A DNA stretch of 64,000 nt. Source: Rhinopomastus cyanomelas. Lineage: Eukaryota; Chordata; Aves; Bucerotiformes; Rhinopomastidae. Shown here piece by piece: positions 1 through 12,180 of this stretch (position 1 is the first letter of the stretch; every line of letters begins with the position of its first letter). The position numbers were made by a program, and so were the translations under genes. Under the pieces are notes generated by a model. It made no database searches, was not told the DNA's origin, and saw nothing but the letters and a program-made list of their open reading frames with translations. The stretch lies in the NCBI GenBank assembly GCA_013400115.1, contig VXBP01000368.1:4674-68673 (forward strand). Direction: 5' to 3'.

Positions 1-1375
1 AGAACCTCTCTTGATTTGCTAACCACCCTCTTTCTGATCCACCCCAGGATGCTGTTGGCCCTCTAGGCCACAAGAGCACGCTGCTAGCTTATGGACATCC
101 TGCTGTCCACCAGGACCCTCAGGTCCCTTTCTCTTACACTGCTCTCCAACAGATCAGTCTCCAACCTACACTGGTACCTGTGGTTGCTCTAGCCCACATG
201 CAAGACTCTACATTTACCCTGGTTATAGTCCATTAAATTTTTCTCAGCCCAGCTCTCCAGCCTGTCCAGGTCTTGCTGAATGGCAGCACAGTCTGAAGGG
301 GTGTCAGCAACACCACCCAGCTTTGTGTCATCAGCAAACTTGCTGACAGTGCATGCCAATCCCTCATCCAAGTCATCAATGAATAGATTGAACAGGACTG
401 GTCCCAGAACCGACCTTTGGGGCACTCCACTAGATACAGGCCTCCAACTAGACTCTGTCCCATTGACCATGACTCTCTGGCTTTTATCCTGCAGCTAGTT
501 CATGATCCACCTCCATATCCTATCATCTAGACCACACTGCCTCAGTTTGTCTGCTGCGATGCTGTGGGAGACTGTGTCAAATGCCTTACTAAAGTCAAGA
601 CCCCATCCACCACTCTGTCATCATCTAGCCACCTGCTTATGCCCCCATAAAGCTATCAGGTTGGTCAAGTAAGACTTACCCTTTGTAAAGCCATGCTGAC
701 TGTCCCTAATTGTTCCATCACCTTTCCTGGGATGGAGGTGAGGCTGACTGGGCTGTAGTTACAGGGGTCTTCTTGAAGATGGGAGTGACATTTGCTATTC
801 TCCAGTCTCTAGGCACCTCTCCTGATCCCCAGGACTTAGAAAAGATGATGGAGAGTTGCTTAGCAGTGACCTCCGCTGTCTCCCTTAGTACACGCGGGTG
901 CATCCCATCTGGGCCCATGGATTTGTGTACATCCAGTTTGCTCAACTTATCCTTAACCCTGTTCTCATCAACCAACGCAGTCTGCTCTCTTGCCTCGACT
1001 TGCTCTGGGGTCTCAGCAATCTGGGGCTTGATATCAAGACAGCCCCCAGAAGTACAGACAGAGGCAAGCAAGGTGTTGAGTATCTCTGCTTTCTCTGTAT
1101 CCTCTGTCTCCAGGGCACCCATCTCATTCAGCAGGGGGCCTACATTTCTTCTCGTTTTAGATTTACCTGCAATGTATTTGAAGAAGCCCTTTGTGTTGCC
1201 CTTGACCTCTGTTGCAAAGTTTAATTCCAAGGAGGCCTTGACTTTCCTAGTTGCATCCCTACATTCTCTCACCAGAGCCTTATAATCACCCTGAGTGGCC
1301 ATCCCCTCCTTCCATCACCTATAGGCTTTCTTCTTCTTCTTCCGTTGGCCCTTGACCTCTCTTGCAAGGAACCAC
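1..1375 (-). mobile_element. CR1 LINE fragment, ORF2 reverse transcriptase region, cut by window edge
   Basis: This is a minus-strand CR1 retrotransposon fragment. Reading leftward it gives the ORF2 linker, then the RT fingers (motif GPDGMHPRVL), then the RT palm (SGVPQ..VLGPVLFNLFIDDL and FADDTKLGG), then the start of the ORF2 C-terminal region, and leaves the window before its 3' end. It is broken. Near 708-715 the normal stretch after GKVMEQ is missing and the frame shifts, and further indels separate the two open segments (718-1302 and 189-470). It belongs to the same young subfamily as the copies at 52959-54296 and 57475-58170, with only a few per cent difference by eye over the palm region. 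The 5' boundary (about 1375) is approximate; the sequence from there to 1459 is not recognisably CR1. Confidence 0.93.
189..1302 (-). pseudogene. CR1 ORF2 reverse transcriptase remnant (frameshifted)
   Basis: This is the remnant of the CR1 ORF2 polyprotein, which in intact elements combines an apurinic-type endonuclease with a reverse transcriptase that primes on nicked target DNA. Two open blocks survive. 718-1302 (194 codons) covers the linker and RT N-terminus: EVKGNTKGFFKYI, then GPDGMHPRVL, then SGEVPRDWRIANVTPIFKK, after which the frame is lost. 189-470 (93 codons) covers the palm, with the catalytic FADD at residues 45-48 of that block. The endonuclease domain is absent because the copy is 5' truncated. 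Both blocks start at internal methionines, which are not real starts. No function is expected. Confidence 0.9.
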
Positions 1376-1459
1376 TACTAGAAATGCCCAGCTTTATATG
1401 CTACTTTCAGAGAGCCCTTTATTGAGAAAAATATGCCAAAGCAGCCACATGTGTCAAAA

Positions 1460-1690
1460 CATAGAATCATAAGATAATATAGTTTGGAAGGAACTCAGGG
1501 CCTTAGAGATCATCTAGTTCTAACCTCCCTGCCATAGGCATGAACACATCTCACTGGACCAAATCGTCTAGAGATCCCATCTGGTCTTGAAGACTTAGCA
1601 AGATGAGGCATCTACAGCCTCCCTGGGCAACCTGCTCCAGTGCCTCATCACCCTCATAGTGAGGAGTTACTTCCTAAGACCTAAATACAC
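1460..1690 (-). mobile_element. Older CR1 3'-end fragment
   Basis: A minus-strand CR1 tail starts with the ATAGAATCATA-type terminal repeat at 1460, then a diverged GGTTGGAAGG.. block, then a 'cctccctgggcaacctgctccagtgcctcatcaccctcatagtgagga' type region that encodes the end of ORF2 in other copies. It is clearly more diverged than the CR1 at 1-1375, so it is an independent, older insertion. Its 5' truncation point is near 1690. Confidence 0.8.
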
Positions 1691-4685
1691 GGTACAGATT
1701 TGATACATAAGAAAGGAACAGTACCAGCATGTGTGAACAATTCAGAATTTCAAATACCTGCGCACATGATTAAACAACCAGGGCATTTCATTCCATATTG
1801 CATAACACTTGTACTAGCTGGTGAAAGATTTACAGTATTTTTATTATACTTTTTTTAAAATACAGTTGACATTTCAATATTGTACTTGATTACAAATCAA
1901 AATTTACTGTATTCTTAATCCCTGTATGTGGATTTTTACATAAATCACCTCAACTCACAGGACAATGAATTATACGGTATTAGATTACAACATGTTCTTA
2001 GTATTAAAAAGTTACTGAACTTGCACAGAGATGCAGAAAGAAAGCAGAACAGGACAGGGGCCTTTGCTTTCTGGCCACTTGCCTTTTTCTCCTTATCTCT
2101 GGCTATTCTGCAAACAACGGATCTGCTTTAGTGCATTACAGCACTCACTTTTAAAAACATCCACTTTGCAATCTGGCACTTCCAAACAAAAACATGAGTT
2201 CTCAGAAGACAGGGTTGGAGAAAGAAAGGGAGATAATCTAATGAGAGTAGCGAGCCACTTGGGTTTTTATTTGTTCACTGTTCATGTGCTCTGGGATATT
2301 TATTTTAACTAATATTATACAAAGACAACAGTTGCCCAAGGTAAGCCTTGTAAAAATTCAGTCAAAAGCATGTGTACTTGATGGTGCTTCGACTGGAAGT
2401 TTGTACCATCAAGCTTTGCAAGGCTTATAGGAACAGCACAAACTATTCTCTCCTTCTCTGGTACGTTAGTCATTAAAACACAAAAAAAAAAATGACATCA
2501 ACGTTTCATTATTAAACTGTCATTTAAAAAAAACCCCTTAAACCAAATTAGAAGTTGAACAGATAATACAGAACAAAAATATAACCATAGAAAGTGTTTT
2601 AAACTATTAAATATGGGTAAAACCTCTTGGGTGGTATACTATCTTGCAAACCACTGCTGTGATCTTTCTCAGGGTAAATCAAGATTACAATGTGAAGAGG
2701 CTAAGAAATTATGAAAAACCTCTTATCTTTCTTCTCAGTGAAAAAAAATCAATCCTAAATTAATTGCAAAACTTCCAACACTGTTTCAAGCTCGTTCTTG
2801 GGAACCAAATATTCAAACACTTAATTTCTTCTGGATATTCCCATTATTTCAGTTTTCTGACCTCCATTTTCTGAGCTGTTCTAAACTTCACCAGAAGAGC
2901 ACTGCAGCCTTACAGACACACAGGAGGTACAGCCAACTTCCAACCCCCTCCATTTTTTTCTTCTCTTGGCTAAAGAAATCAAGCTTTTAATTAGATGGTT
3001 TAAGACTGCTCCAGTATATCAACTTTCTGCTAGAAAATGCTGAATCTGGCATGTTCCTGAAGCAAACTGTAATTCTAATGAAAGCTTAGACAGAATTATG
3101 TCTGCTTTTCTGGCAGCTACTTGCCTACCTTGGGCCTGAGGACTGTCCAGGACATGAGGCCAGTGAGGTTCTCACATTTTCCACCGATCTGTTCAGAGCT
3201 GCTGCAGAGCAAAAGTACAGGCACCAACAGTTTGAGATTTCCAAACCTATGCCATCCCTCGCTGATGAATGATGAAGATATTGATGTTTCTGAGCTCCAA
3301 GCCTATCAGTAGCACCATCAGGAGCTGCTGGAAGCTTGGGCTTCCAAAATCTTGCCAACAGGCTGTCTGGTGCCCAGCCAGGCAGCAGTGCTTCTGGATG
3401 GCAACTGGCCAAATGTGCTATTCTGTCATACAGGTTAGGGTACAAAGTCAGTTACTTAGGAGTCTGATGTGTCCCCTGGCAAGAAAACAAGATCCTTATA
3501 TCTATGTGATTTTCCCACACCTACTGTCAGACCTGAACAAAGCTTTGTTGTCATTACTGTCCCCAGTCTGCTTGATAAAGACAACTGTCTTGTTGCAAAG
3601 GACAAAGCACAGAGAGTATCTGCCCTTTTCCTGTGTTGCTGCTGGGTTTTGTCTGCATACAGAAATAATATTAAAATAGATATATTAATCTTTTTTTCTT
3701 TTTTCATCTATTGGGACTTGATGTGGATTGAACTACAACTGTGGTATCACCAAGGGAACAAGTCTGACACTTAAAATTAGGGTTTAGGACACAAAATGTA
3801 GGCTGCTTTTAATTATACTGCATTTAAACAGTATTATTAAAACATTTAAATAGCAGAAAACATAATATATTTTATGCCACGACTTATCCAGAAATCCTGA
3901 GACATTCTGCATTAAATATTCAGCATTCAAATCCAAAGGGTATAATCTAGGAATTGATGAATAAATGACCATTTATTAAATATAGACTATTTATTACCAT
4001 ATAAAATAGGCCAGATAATTAGGAAAAAAGCCTTATAGTCAAACATTGTACTGTTGCAATGTGAGCAACATATAAAAGCATTTAAAAATTGGTAAACAAG
4101 GAAAAAAAAGTGTTTTCTGATATAAACTAATGTTACAAAGCAGATATGTACTGTGCTGAAATGAATGAGAAGGTGGTGAGGTGTCCAGTAATGATGCATT
4201 TAAATAAGGAATTTGTCTAGAATTTGCAGTCATTTGTGAATAATTCATTAGACTGAGTAAAGCATCTCAAAAGCACTCACTCACTAAAAACTGAATTTTT
4301 TTAACGTGTATTAAAATTGACAGTATTCTTCAGTTTTAGTTCCTTTCTTTTTTTAAAAATCCACAAAGTGGATGAGAATATTCCTACACACTGTCTAGCT
4401 GATAGCTGAACACAGAGCGTATTTTTTCCTAACAATATTCCAGAATAAAAACTGTAAAAATGGACAGTCGTTCTTCTTTCCTTGAGAAAAGAAAGGAAAA
4501 ATGCAAGTACTAAAGCATCATGCATGTTCAGGCTGACACAGCATGCTCACCACAAGTAGATTTCCACATGTTCTGCAAACTACAACGCCTTACTTGACAC
4601 TCAGGCAGCCTATGCACAGCCTGTAGCGTAACACAGCCTTCATATACTAACCACCCCAAATTAAAAAAAAACATGACACTTCATT
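1691..4685. other. AT-rich unique DNA, no gene recognised
   Basis: I see no conserved protein, RNA gene or repeat here. Open frames of 60-136 codons (for example 3269-3679 plus and 3125-3445 minus) overlap each other on both strands and show no recognisable domain. The number and size are as expected by chance. Short A/T homopolymer runs occur (for example near 2481-2492). Confidence 0.6.
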
Positions 4686-4768
4686 AGGGGATCCTGCTGT
4701 GGTGGGGCGACTGGACTAGATGATCTTTCAAGGTCTCTTCCAATTCCTAGAATTCTGTGATCCTGTGA
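4686..4768 (+). mobile_element. CR1 3'-terminal fragment (about 80 bp)
   Basis: A plus-strand CR1 tail contains GATCCTGCTGT, then GGACTAGATGATCTTTCAAGG, and ends in the imperfect 8-bp tail repeat ATTCTGTGATCCTGTGA (4751-4767). It carries the same GATCCTGCTGT motif as the young subfamily at 52959-54296. It is extremely 5' truncated and contains no ORF. Confidence 0.88.
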
Positions 4769-7700
4769 CACAGCAAACTCACAACAGGAGCTTTTCAGGG
4801 TCTGACCCAACCGCACACTTTTCAAATACTGAAAAGAAATAATCCTTTTGAAGGAATTCAGATCCTCGACTCAGACTGATTTCTTTTTACATTCAACATT
4901 TGAATGGTTTTAATCTGAGCCTCACTGGAGAGAAGAGGTGCCATTAGAATTACTGTCCAGTCTATCCAGTTATTAAATATTTCACTGTGTAAGACAGGTG
5001 TAAGAAACGCTTGAACCATGTTACTGTCCTATGGCCAGAAACAGCATATTTAATACTATGAACTATGGAGTTGAGGTTCATAAAGAACCCTCTGCTACTA
5101 ATTACAACATATTTTTATTTACACCATAAGAATTCCTGTTCTTAACAAGGAAATGGAGTGATAAATACCAGTCTAACTCAAAGATTTCAATATTTAAAGA
5201 TTTCTTTCCTATCATAGTTCAGTCTTCATGAATGTGTTTTAGCCTGTACACAAAAAAATTTCCACTTTCCAGCACGCTGTCTCTACATAGTAACTCATTA
5301 AGAAAAAATAAAAAGAAAATAAATTTTAAAATTAAAATTATTTTAACTTCAAGAAAATTAACAAAATTTTAAAAATTAAAAATTCAACCCTCAAAATTGA
5401 AGCCTCCGTCTTGTAAGCATCTCTGATGTCCTGAACTACCTGGAAAACCCCCAAAAATCTATCCCTACTTTGTGAAGCTCACAGCTGCACAAGTTGTTAT
5501 GCCTCTTTTCAAAGTATGGAATCCCAAAGAGAACAAAAGAGCATTCTGACATGTCCAAAGTATTTAGCTTGACAAAGCAAAATGATTCTGACTAACACAT
5601 TTCTAGAATATTTATTAACAGAACAAAATGGCATTGCACAGTATTTCACAGAATAAATGTAAGATTAAGAAAAGATTATTTTCCTAATTAAAATGAAGAA
5701 AAGATTATTTTCCTAATTAAAATGAAAAACTCTGCCACTACAGCTTCGAGGACAGAAAATACAATAAAGGTCCTAAAGAACACTAATTAAAATGGCTCGG
5801 TTCATTCTGTTAAAGAAAGTGTTCAGTGAATCCATGTAGAACTGATCATTATAATAACAGTCAACTTAGTGAGACAAAACTCATGTTGGCACTATGAAAA
5901 ATAGCGTTTCCTGGGCATTGCTTGTTTTTTATCTAAAAAAACCAGTTCACACAAGAAGAAAATGTGACCTGTATTTCTCCTGGATCTCAAAACAAGTTTG
6001 AATAGAACTTCAGCTTCTCTATAAATCATTTAAAGACAAGCTATATGATTTAAGAAATTATTTAAAATAAGGTATAAATATTATATGTTCTGAGACACAT
6101 ACACGCTACTAAAACTAATATATTCTGACACTAATCCAAATAAACTGAGTTCAGCTAATACAATCTAAACTGCAGCATTTAGGGGATAACAGAATCAGAG
6201 CACGATGTAGCGCCCCTCAACATCTGCTCTTAAAATATTGTATTTGATATGCAGCAAAAAGAATAAAGAAGTGGAAATTAATATAATCTTAGCTTATGGG
6301 TACATAGATCATGAGCTAATTTTAGTGTCAAAATGAAGTATAATGCTGAACAAACTTCCTTCGTCATTCCGGTTAAATGAATTAAACATTTCTTGATATA
6401 TTCTCACTTGAGGCTCAAGAATCCATTACAAATGTCTGCACCAAGACTGGATATTGCATGTGGCTTTTTGATACTATCATTTTTGTTTCCCAAATATCTC
6501 AGGAGGTGAAAAGGCATCAAAGACAAAAACACTTCTATCAAAGGAAAAAGAAAAGAAGAAAATCCTCACGATTTAATTAGCTCAGAAACCAGAGCTTTGT
6601 TAAAATTTGTAAATACAATAAAAAAGATTATCGCCTAGCCACAGGAATAAAAATCTCCCAGCATGCCTTTGAAAGACATTTAAACTCATCAGAAGATCAA
6701 TTACTGTTTGTTAAGGACAACTATGAAAGTTAATAGAGAGTGCTGACAAGCATTGTTCTCATAATAAGCCAGCAAAGTACCACAGATAGAGGAATACAAA
6801 TGATTAAACCTTTAGAGACAGTGGCTCTCCCAAAATACAGCTCAATCACACACAGAAAATTAACAGAGAAAGGGCATATCTGAGACTCAGGAAAAATGCA
6901 GTCAAAGTTCATACGCAAACCCTTGTCATGCTTTGGCATTACTGAGTACTCAAAACTCAAGTCAAACAAAAGTATTCTTCCTCAATTGGCTGCTATTACT
7001 ATTTCCTCTTAAGGCACCTCAAGTGCTAACTCCTTCCTAGATGCTCACCTGTCTGAAGTACAGCCTGCAAGGACCTGTTGAGCCATACACACACGAATGA
7101 AGCAAGAGAACTTCAGCAGTTTTACACCTGTACTTAAAAGCTTTATTTGAGGAATCCTAATCCCTTTTTCCAGGTTTTCCTACGAAAAGTGAAGTAGGAA
7201 AATAATATGGAAAAAGCCCCACTCTTAGGGTTTTGAATATCTCAAAGCTTACACAGTCCAACCGCGCCAGATGCTTTTAGACAACGAAAAATAACATATC
7301 TGCCACCCCTGCAACATGACCTTGCTTATTAAGTAAAGGAACTGACAACAGCCCCTGGGAAGACTTCAGTGACAAGGGTTCGCAGACAGGAAAACTTCTG
7401 CAGTTAGTAAAGGTCTTCAGACCTCAGAGGTGAACTCCTGAAGAAAGCTTCCATCTGAGAAAACCATACAGGAAGGACAGCCACAATAACTAACATACAT
7501 GGGAACTAACATACCAGCCTAGTATGGTATCAGTTAGTATGAAGTCAGACTAGATGATGGTTCTCAGGCATCAGAAATTAGTAGATACGAGTGAACGAGA
7601 ACAAGGTGTTATTGTTTATGCTGTATTCACACACTTGCATTCCAGCACATATTTGCAAACACTGCAGATGCATTCGCTATGTTAATACTCAGTGTGGTAA

Positions 7701-10700
7701 CCAGTGGAGTTATTAGTGAGAGTAGCCTGTAAGAGCTGCATCTTGTGATTTGAAAAGAGTATATATTTATCCCAAGGAATCAAGAATGCCTCCTTTCAGG
7801 GCTGAACTGAATTGATTGTGTGGGAATGATTCAGCTACAAAGGTTCCCTAGAGATGAACAGAAATGCCTTCGTGTCACGGAATTACTAATAGCCTACTGG
7901 CATATACGACAATGAATCCTGAAGTCTAGTGAGGGGTAAGTGAAAGGAACATTTCAGAATGAAACCCCAGGCAAGTCTGGTGTAATTTGTGAAGAACAAG
8001 CTCAGTGCTGGGAAAAGCCCCTACTTGTCATACCTATTTAAAAACCCAAATTTTGCCAGGGAAAGAAAGATGTGTTAGGTCTTTGCCCTACAGAGCCTAG
8101 ATGTTCCGTGCCCAGAGCTATTGGGACACTTGCAGAGGCTGCGCGTAAGCATGTGAAGATACAGCAAGGCATCATTCTAGAACAGCAGAATTAAAATCCC
8201 ACTGTGGAAGCTGAACACCTCAAACCAGGCACTTTCTGGTTTCTAGAGACTTTCTACGAGCTATTGTCTACCTGCCCAAACCAGTGAATAATCTTAACCC
8301 CAAGTTAGTGAAATCTTTATTCATTTATTTCCTTGGTCTTCAAAACAACACATTTTCTGGCAGGCCCTTAATTCACAGGCCTAATCCCATCCATTTACAC
8401 AGATTCTTTAAGGAGGCATTGCTGAATACAGAGTGTTCTAATTACTCCTTTTATTGCCCTTACATCATCTTCCAATTTCTGTTATTCAGCAGATCCTGGA
8501 TCACACAGATCCTGACCTGTCTTCTCAGAAAAGCAGATCTTAGTGAAGCTATGAGAAACGGAAGAGTAGAGGATGCAAGGAGAGCAAAGGACCTGTTTGG
8601 AACAACGCTGTATTTAAAAGGTTGTGAAAGAGCAGGAACCAGCAGTACAAGAAGATGGACAGAGGCAGGACTTATGTCTTTGGAAATTCTGACTTCATGT
8701 TCTGCTGTTACAAGTTTATTATGCAGTTTGGGACAAACTGTTTAACACTTGCCATATACACTCTTGAAGTTATACTGAGATTTGCCTGTATATAAGCCAC
8801 CACTGTTTGAGTTCATAAAGAACTACAGAAATAACCCAGACACCTTATTAAGGCTTGGACAAGGTCCAAACCATCTTGCACCACCCAGGTTAATAAAGCC
8901 TTTATACTGACAAATGTGGCCTTCCCACTGACATCTTTCTTTGTTCAAACAAGAATTTTACCAGTAGTAATAACAAAGGGAGCGTCTGCAGGACCTGAAC
9001 TACTAACGGATAGTGCACTCAGGTGCACATACATCCAAAAGTCCTGTCTACCCAGAGATGACTCAATGTACAAGCTGTACATGAAAACTACAGGCGAAGT
9101 GCACACTTCTAAACTGTGATTACCCAAATCACGGAGCACCACCTGAGAGCCCAGCTATCCCTGACAGTGTGCGGACAGGCAGCCCAAGGCAAGCTTTCTG
9201 CCTACCTGGAGGGAGGTGCACACAGATAGTGCTGCCTCCAGCCTCTGACTCTTGGTCCTGTCCTTCAGAGAAAGGCACAGATCTGTAAGAGGGAAATAAT
9301 GAATAAAGTTTCTCAAGAGCACATAAATAAATCCTACCAGACAATTTCCACCAGCCTAGTCAATGTCTGTGCAGGAAATCTGGCAGACTGTTGATCATAC
9401 TTAGGAAGTGACCGACTATGTGGAATCATCAAGTCTCAGAACTTAAAAGCCCCAGAGAGGAACCAAACAGGTTCTCTGGGTTTTTGGCATAAGAAAAGGG
9501 TAAGTTTGTGGTAAGTGCATACATTAGAAGCAGAAGACACTTACCACATTTCTCAGCTTACTTCAAAAATACTGCAGGCATCCTACCTCTAAATAAATAT
9601 AAATCAGTATTGCCAGCAGTATCTCTCAACCACAAGTTTACCCCAGTTCTGCATTTTTGAAAATTCAGTGTACTTGGAACAAAAAGTAGCTTAATTATAC
9701 CAAGCTGGTGTTCCAGAATATTAGTTACTGGTTATGAAATACAGCTATGCATATATTGGACAACGATAAAACAGGCACAATGAAAATTACTCTTTCTTCA
9801 ACTACTTCTTATTGTTAGATTTAATCTCTTTGGACCTGCAGTAAGTGTATGTTACTAATTTTTGAAAGGATATTAACTCGAAAATCTCTCCTATACCGTT
9901 CTTCCACAATGGATAAAGCTTACACCTGAATAGGAACAAGAAACAACTGGAATCAGCTGGAAAACTAACTTGGGTTGCAAAGAGAAATTGCAGCTTCACT
10001 GAGCTATTCCTGGACAATTTTAATAAATATTTTAATTAGGGACAAAATAATTTCAGCTACTCTATAAGGCTATTACATTCTTCCTGTTTTGTACAGTTTT
10101 ATAGTATTTGGAAATCAATATGACTCACACAGCACACAAAGTACTGAAAATAGAAACACCCAATGGCTCAGCAGGATGCAGCATCCTTGATCTTTCAAAC
10201 GAGATTTATAAGACTAATTCCTGTAAAATACAGCACTCTCATCCCAACTTTTGCATCGTTTCCAGAAAACATTTTTAATTAACATCATAAAATGTCTTTA
10301 GGGAAAGCAGAATTCCACTTGGTCAGGACAAGAGGCAGGATTCTAGAAAAAAATCACACATCATACTGTCTACTGAACCTCATCTCATGAAGATTACTGC
10401 CCTCTTGCACATGACACACCCAAAATTTTCCATGAAAATGTGATTAATTAAGGAATTTTTCACACTCTCTTATTCTTTCATCAAATCTGGCAATTTTTTT
10501 TTCTGCACCCAGAGTATACTTCTATGCTACCTGCCTGACACTTGATTCCCAAAATCTAAGTCAAGTTGTCTACTGACAGCGACTCCATCTGTCCTGTATA
10601 CAATACTATGTTGTGATTCTCAGGGGCCTCAGTCATTCCATTCCTGCATTACAGTCATAATACATAATTCACCTTTATTAAAAAGCTTCTATACAGTAGG

Positions 10701-11260
10701 ATTTGATTCTACCATTTATTCCTCCATTATCGCAACACCCAAAAATCCCAGTGTGTGGAATTTACCTAGCGGAACCTTGGGAGCTGCTAAGTGAGCAAGG
10801 AAGAACATGGAATTGTACAGAATAGGGTACTTAGGTTTGCTGAGACAGGAACAGCATTCGTAAAATACTGCATCTCTTGTTTTATCCCATGAACTTGGAC
10901 ATGAGCAGCAGGACTGTAACCAAAGGCTGCTGCCATCAGCCATGCACCTCTCAGGAGAATTGCAAAGGAGATTCCAGAGGAACTCAGGCTCAACATAAAC
11001 ATAAACATATTCATCCTCCGTCAGCTTCTTGTGATGCTACATAATAAACTTACTGTTTTGCCTTCGAACTTCAGTTCAAATGTCAATAAAACAAAGTATC
11101 TCACAAGCATCATGGGACTCTGAACAGACTGAATAGCAGAGTGGATAAATTTTGATGTTTGAAATTAGGAAAACAATTGCCTTGATTTGTGTGGATATTA
11201 AAGAAGAACTTAATTTATAAACATATGAGCTTCATAAAAGTAGTGAAAATTAATGTTTCT
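4769..11260. other. AT-rich unique DNA, no gene recognised
   Basis: No conserved coding or RNA feature is visible. The longest open frame, 8284-8745 plus (153 codons), has no recognisable motif and is of a size expected by chance in this amount of AT-rich DNA read in six frames. A 29-bp tandem duplication lies at 5669-5726. 5281-5400 is very A/T rich. Confidence 0.6.
5669..5726. repeat. Perfect 29-bp tandem duplication
   Basis: Two adjacent identical 29-bp copies (5669-5697 and 5698-5726) begin GAAAAGATTATTTTCC. There is no mismatch between copies, which suggests a recent replication-slippage event, or an assembly duplication. Confidence 0.95.
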
Positions 11261-11417
11261 CAGAGTCACAGACTGTTAGAGGTTGGGAGGGACCTCAAAA
11301 GATCTTCTGGAGCAGAGTAAGCCTACAGTACTTTCTCAGGATGTCCTACATGGGGCTTAAACCCATGACCCCAGGAATTCAGAGTCACATGCTCTAACCA
11401 CGGAGCCAACCAGCTCT
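11261..11417 (-). mobile_element. tRNA-derived SINE-like element with CR1-type tail
   Basis: Read on the minus strand (11417 to 11261), the first ~73 nt resemble a tRNA gene. A box-A-like TGGCTCCGTGG (11408-11398) is followed by TTAGAGC, and a box-B-like GGTTTAAGCC (11363-11354) sits at tRNA-like spacing, flanked by GGTCATG..CCCATG, which can form a T-arm-like stem. A short spacer follows, then a CR1-like 3' end (GATCTTTTGAGGTCCCTCCC, ending CTGTGACTCTG; 11306-11261). A tRNA head fused to a LINE tail is the standard architecture of tRNA-derived SINEs. The passerine TguSINE1 family has the same plan with a tRNA-Ile head and CR1 tail. The head here is Ile/Lys-like but diverged, so the parent tRNA is not settled. 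It could also be a tRNA pseudogene next to a CR1 tail by chance. Confidence 0.6.
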
Positions 11418-11528
11418 ACTCTTGACAAACTGTTTTTTATATCATTAGTATCATTTAAATGTACAAGATGCTAAGAATAAAGAATACAAAGGAATGCTAA
11501 GAATAAAAACATGAAACGTCAGGAGGAC

Positions 11529-11765
11529 GTCAGGAGGATGGAGCCAGGCTCTTCTCAATGTCATCTAGTGAGAGGACGAGGGCAATGCGTGTAAACTGGA
11601 ACAAAGGAGGTTCCACATCAACCTGAGAAGGAACTCCTTCCCAGTGAGGGTGACGGAGCACTGGAACAGGCTGCCCAGGGAGGTTGTGGAGTCTCCTTCA
11701 CTGGAGATGTTTAAGACCCGCCTGGATGTGTTCCTGTGTGACTTCGTGTAGGTGATCCTGCTGTG
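11529..11765 (+). mobile_element. CR1 fragment, end of ORF2, truncated by assembly gap
   Basis: A plus-strand CR1 runs from the late ORF2 region (GTCAGGAGGATGGAGCCAGG) through the conserved 'gagcactggaacaggctgcccagggaggttgtggagtc' type block to the end of ORF2 and the start of the 3' UTR (GGTGATCCTGCTGTG), where it meets the N gap. The 3' tail is missing. It is preceded by an 11-bp echo of its own first bases (GTCAGGAGGAC at 11519). Same young subfamily as 52959-54296. Confidence 0.9.
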
Positions 11766-11877
11766 NNNNNNNNNNNNNNNNNNNNNNNNNNNNNNNNNNN
11801 NNNNNNNNNNNNNNNNNNNNNNNNNNNNNNNNNNNNNNNNNNNNNNNNNNNNNNNNNNNNNNNNNNNNNNNNNNNNN
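11766..11877. other. Assembly gap (112 N) between opposed CR1 copies
   Basis: A run of 112 N. Plus-strand CR1 lies on the left and minus-strand CR1 of a different subfamily on the right, so the gap hides a junction between two repeats and its length may be an estimate. Confidence 0.99.
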
Positions 11878-12180
11878 CCCCCAGGTCCTTCTCCACCAGG
11901 CAGGTCTCCAGCCACTCTTCTCCAAGCCTGTAGCGTTGCTGGGGGTTATTGTGACCAAAGTGCATGACCCGGCACTTGGCCTTGTTAAACCTCATACGAT
12001 TGAGCTCAGCCCATCGCTCCAGCCTGTCCAGATCCCGCTGCAGAGCCTCCCTACCCTCCAGCAGATCAACACTCGTGCTCAGTTTTGTGTCATCTGCAAA
12101 TTTACTGAGGTGCACTCGATCCCCTCCTCCAGATCACTGATAAAGATATTAAACAAGACCAGTCCCAAAACTGAGCCAAA
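11878..12180 (-). mobile_element. CR1 ORF2 fragment, RT palm to C-terminal region
   Basis: A minus-strand CR1 of a different subfamily from the 11529-11765 piece. Translated leftward from about 12180 it gives the RT palm, then HLSKFADDTKLSTSVDLLEG (FADD active site near 12100) and DLDRLERWAELNRM..FNKAKCRVMHFGHNN, reaching the gap at LVEKDLG. The frame is open over about 240 bases, so the copy is fairly young, but both ends are missing (5' truncated near 12180, 3' part in the gap). Confidence 0.9.

Noticed and set aside
280..498. Plus-strand ORFs antisense to CR1 RT (also 710-1285, 53123-53497 minus, 57918-58118)
   Set aside because: These are mirror frames of the CR1 ORF2 sequence, and similar antisense frames recur in each CR1 copy. 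There is no independent evidence of coding.
7800..8130. Possible second LTR with TATTTAAAAACC TATA-like motif
   Set aside because: No convincing TG..CA ends and no composition shift could be defined.
8284..8745. 153-codon plus-strand open frame, the longest outside CR1
   Set aside because: No recognisable domain or codon pattern. A rough estimate for 64 kb of six-frame AT-rich DNA gives a few frames of this length by chance.
11345..11417. Functional tRNA gene on the minus strand
   Set aside because: Acceptor-stem ends do not pair and the anticodon arm is degraded. The attached CR1-like tail favours a SINE.
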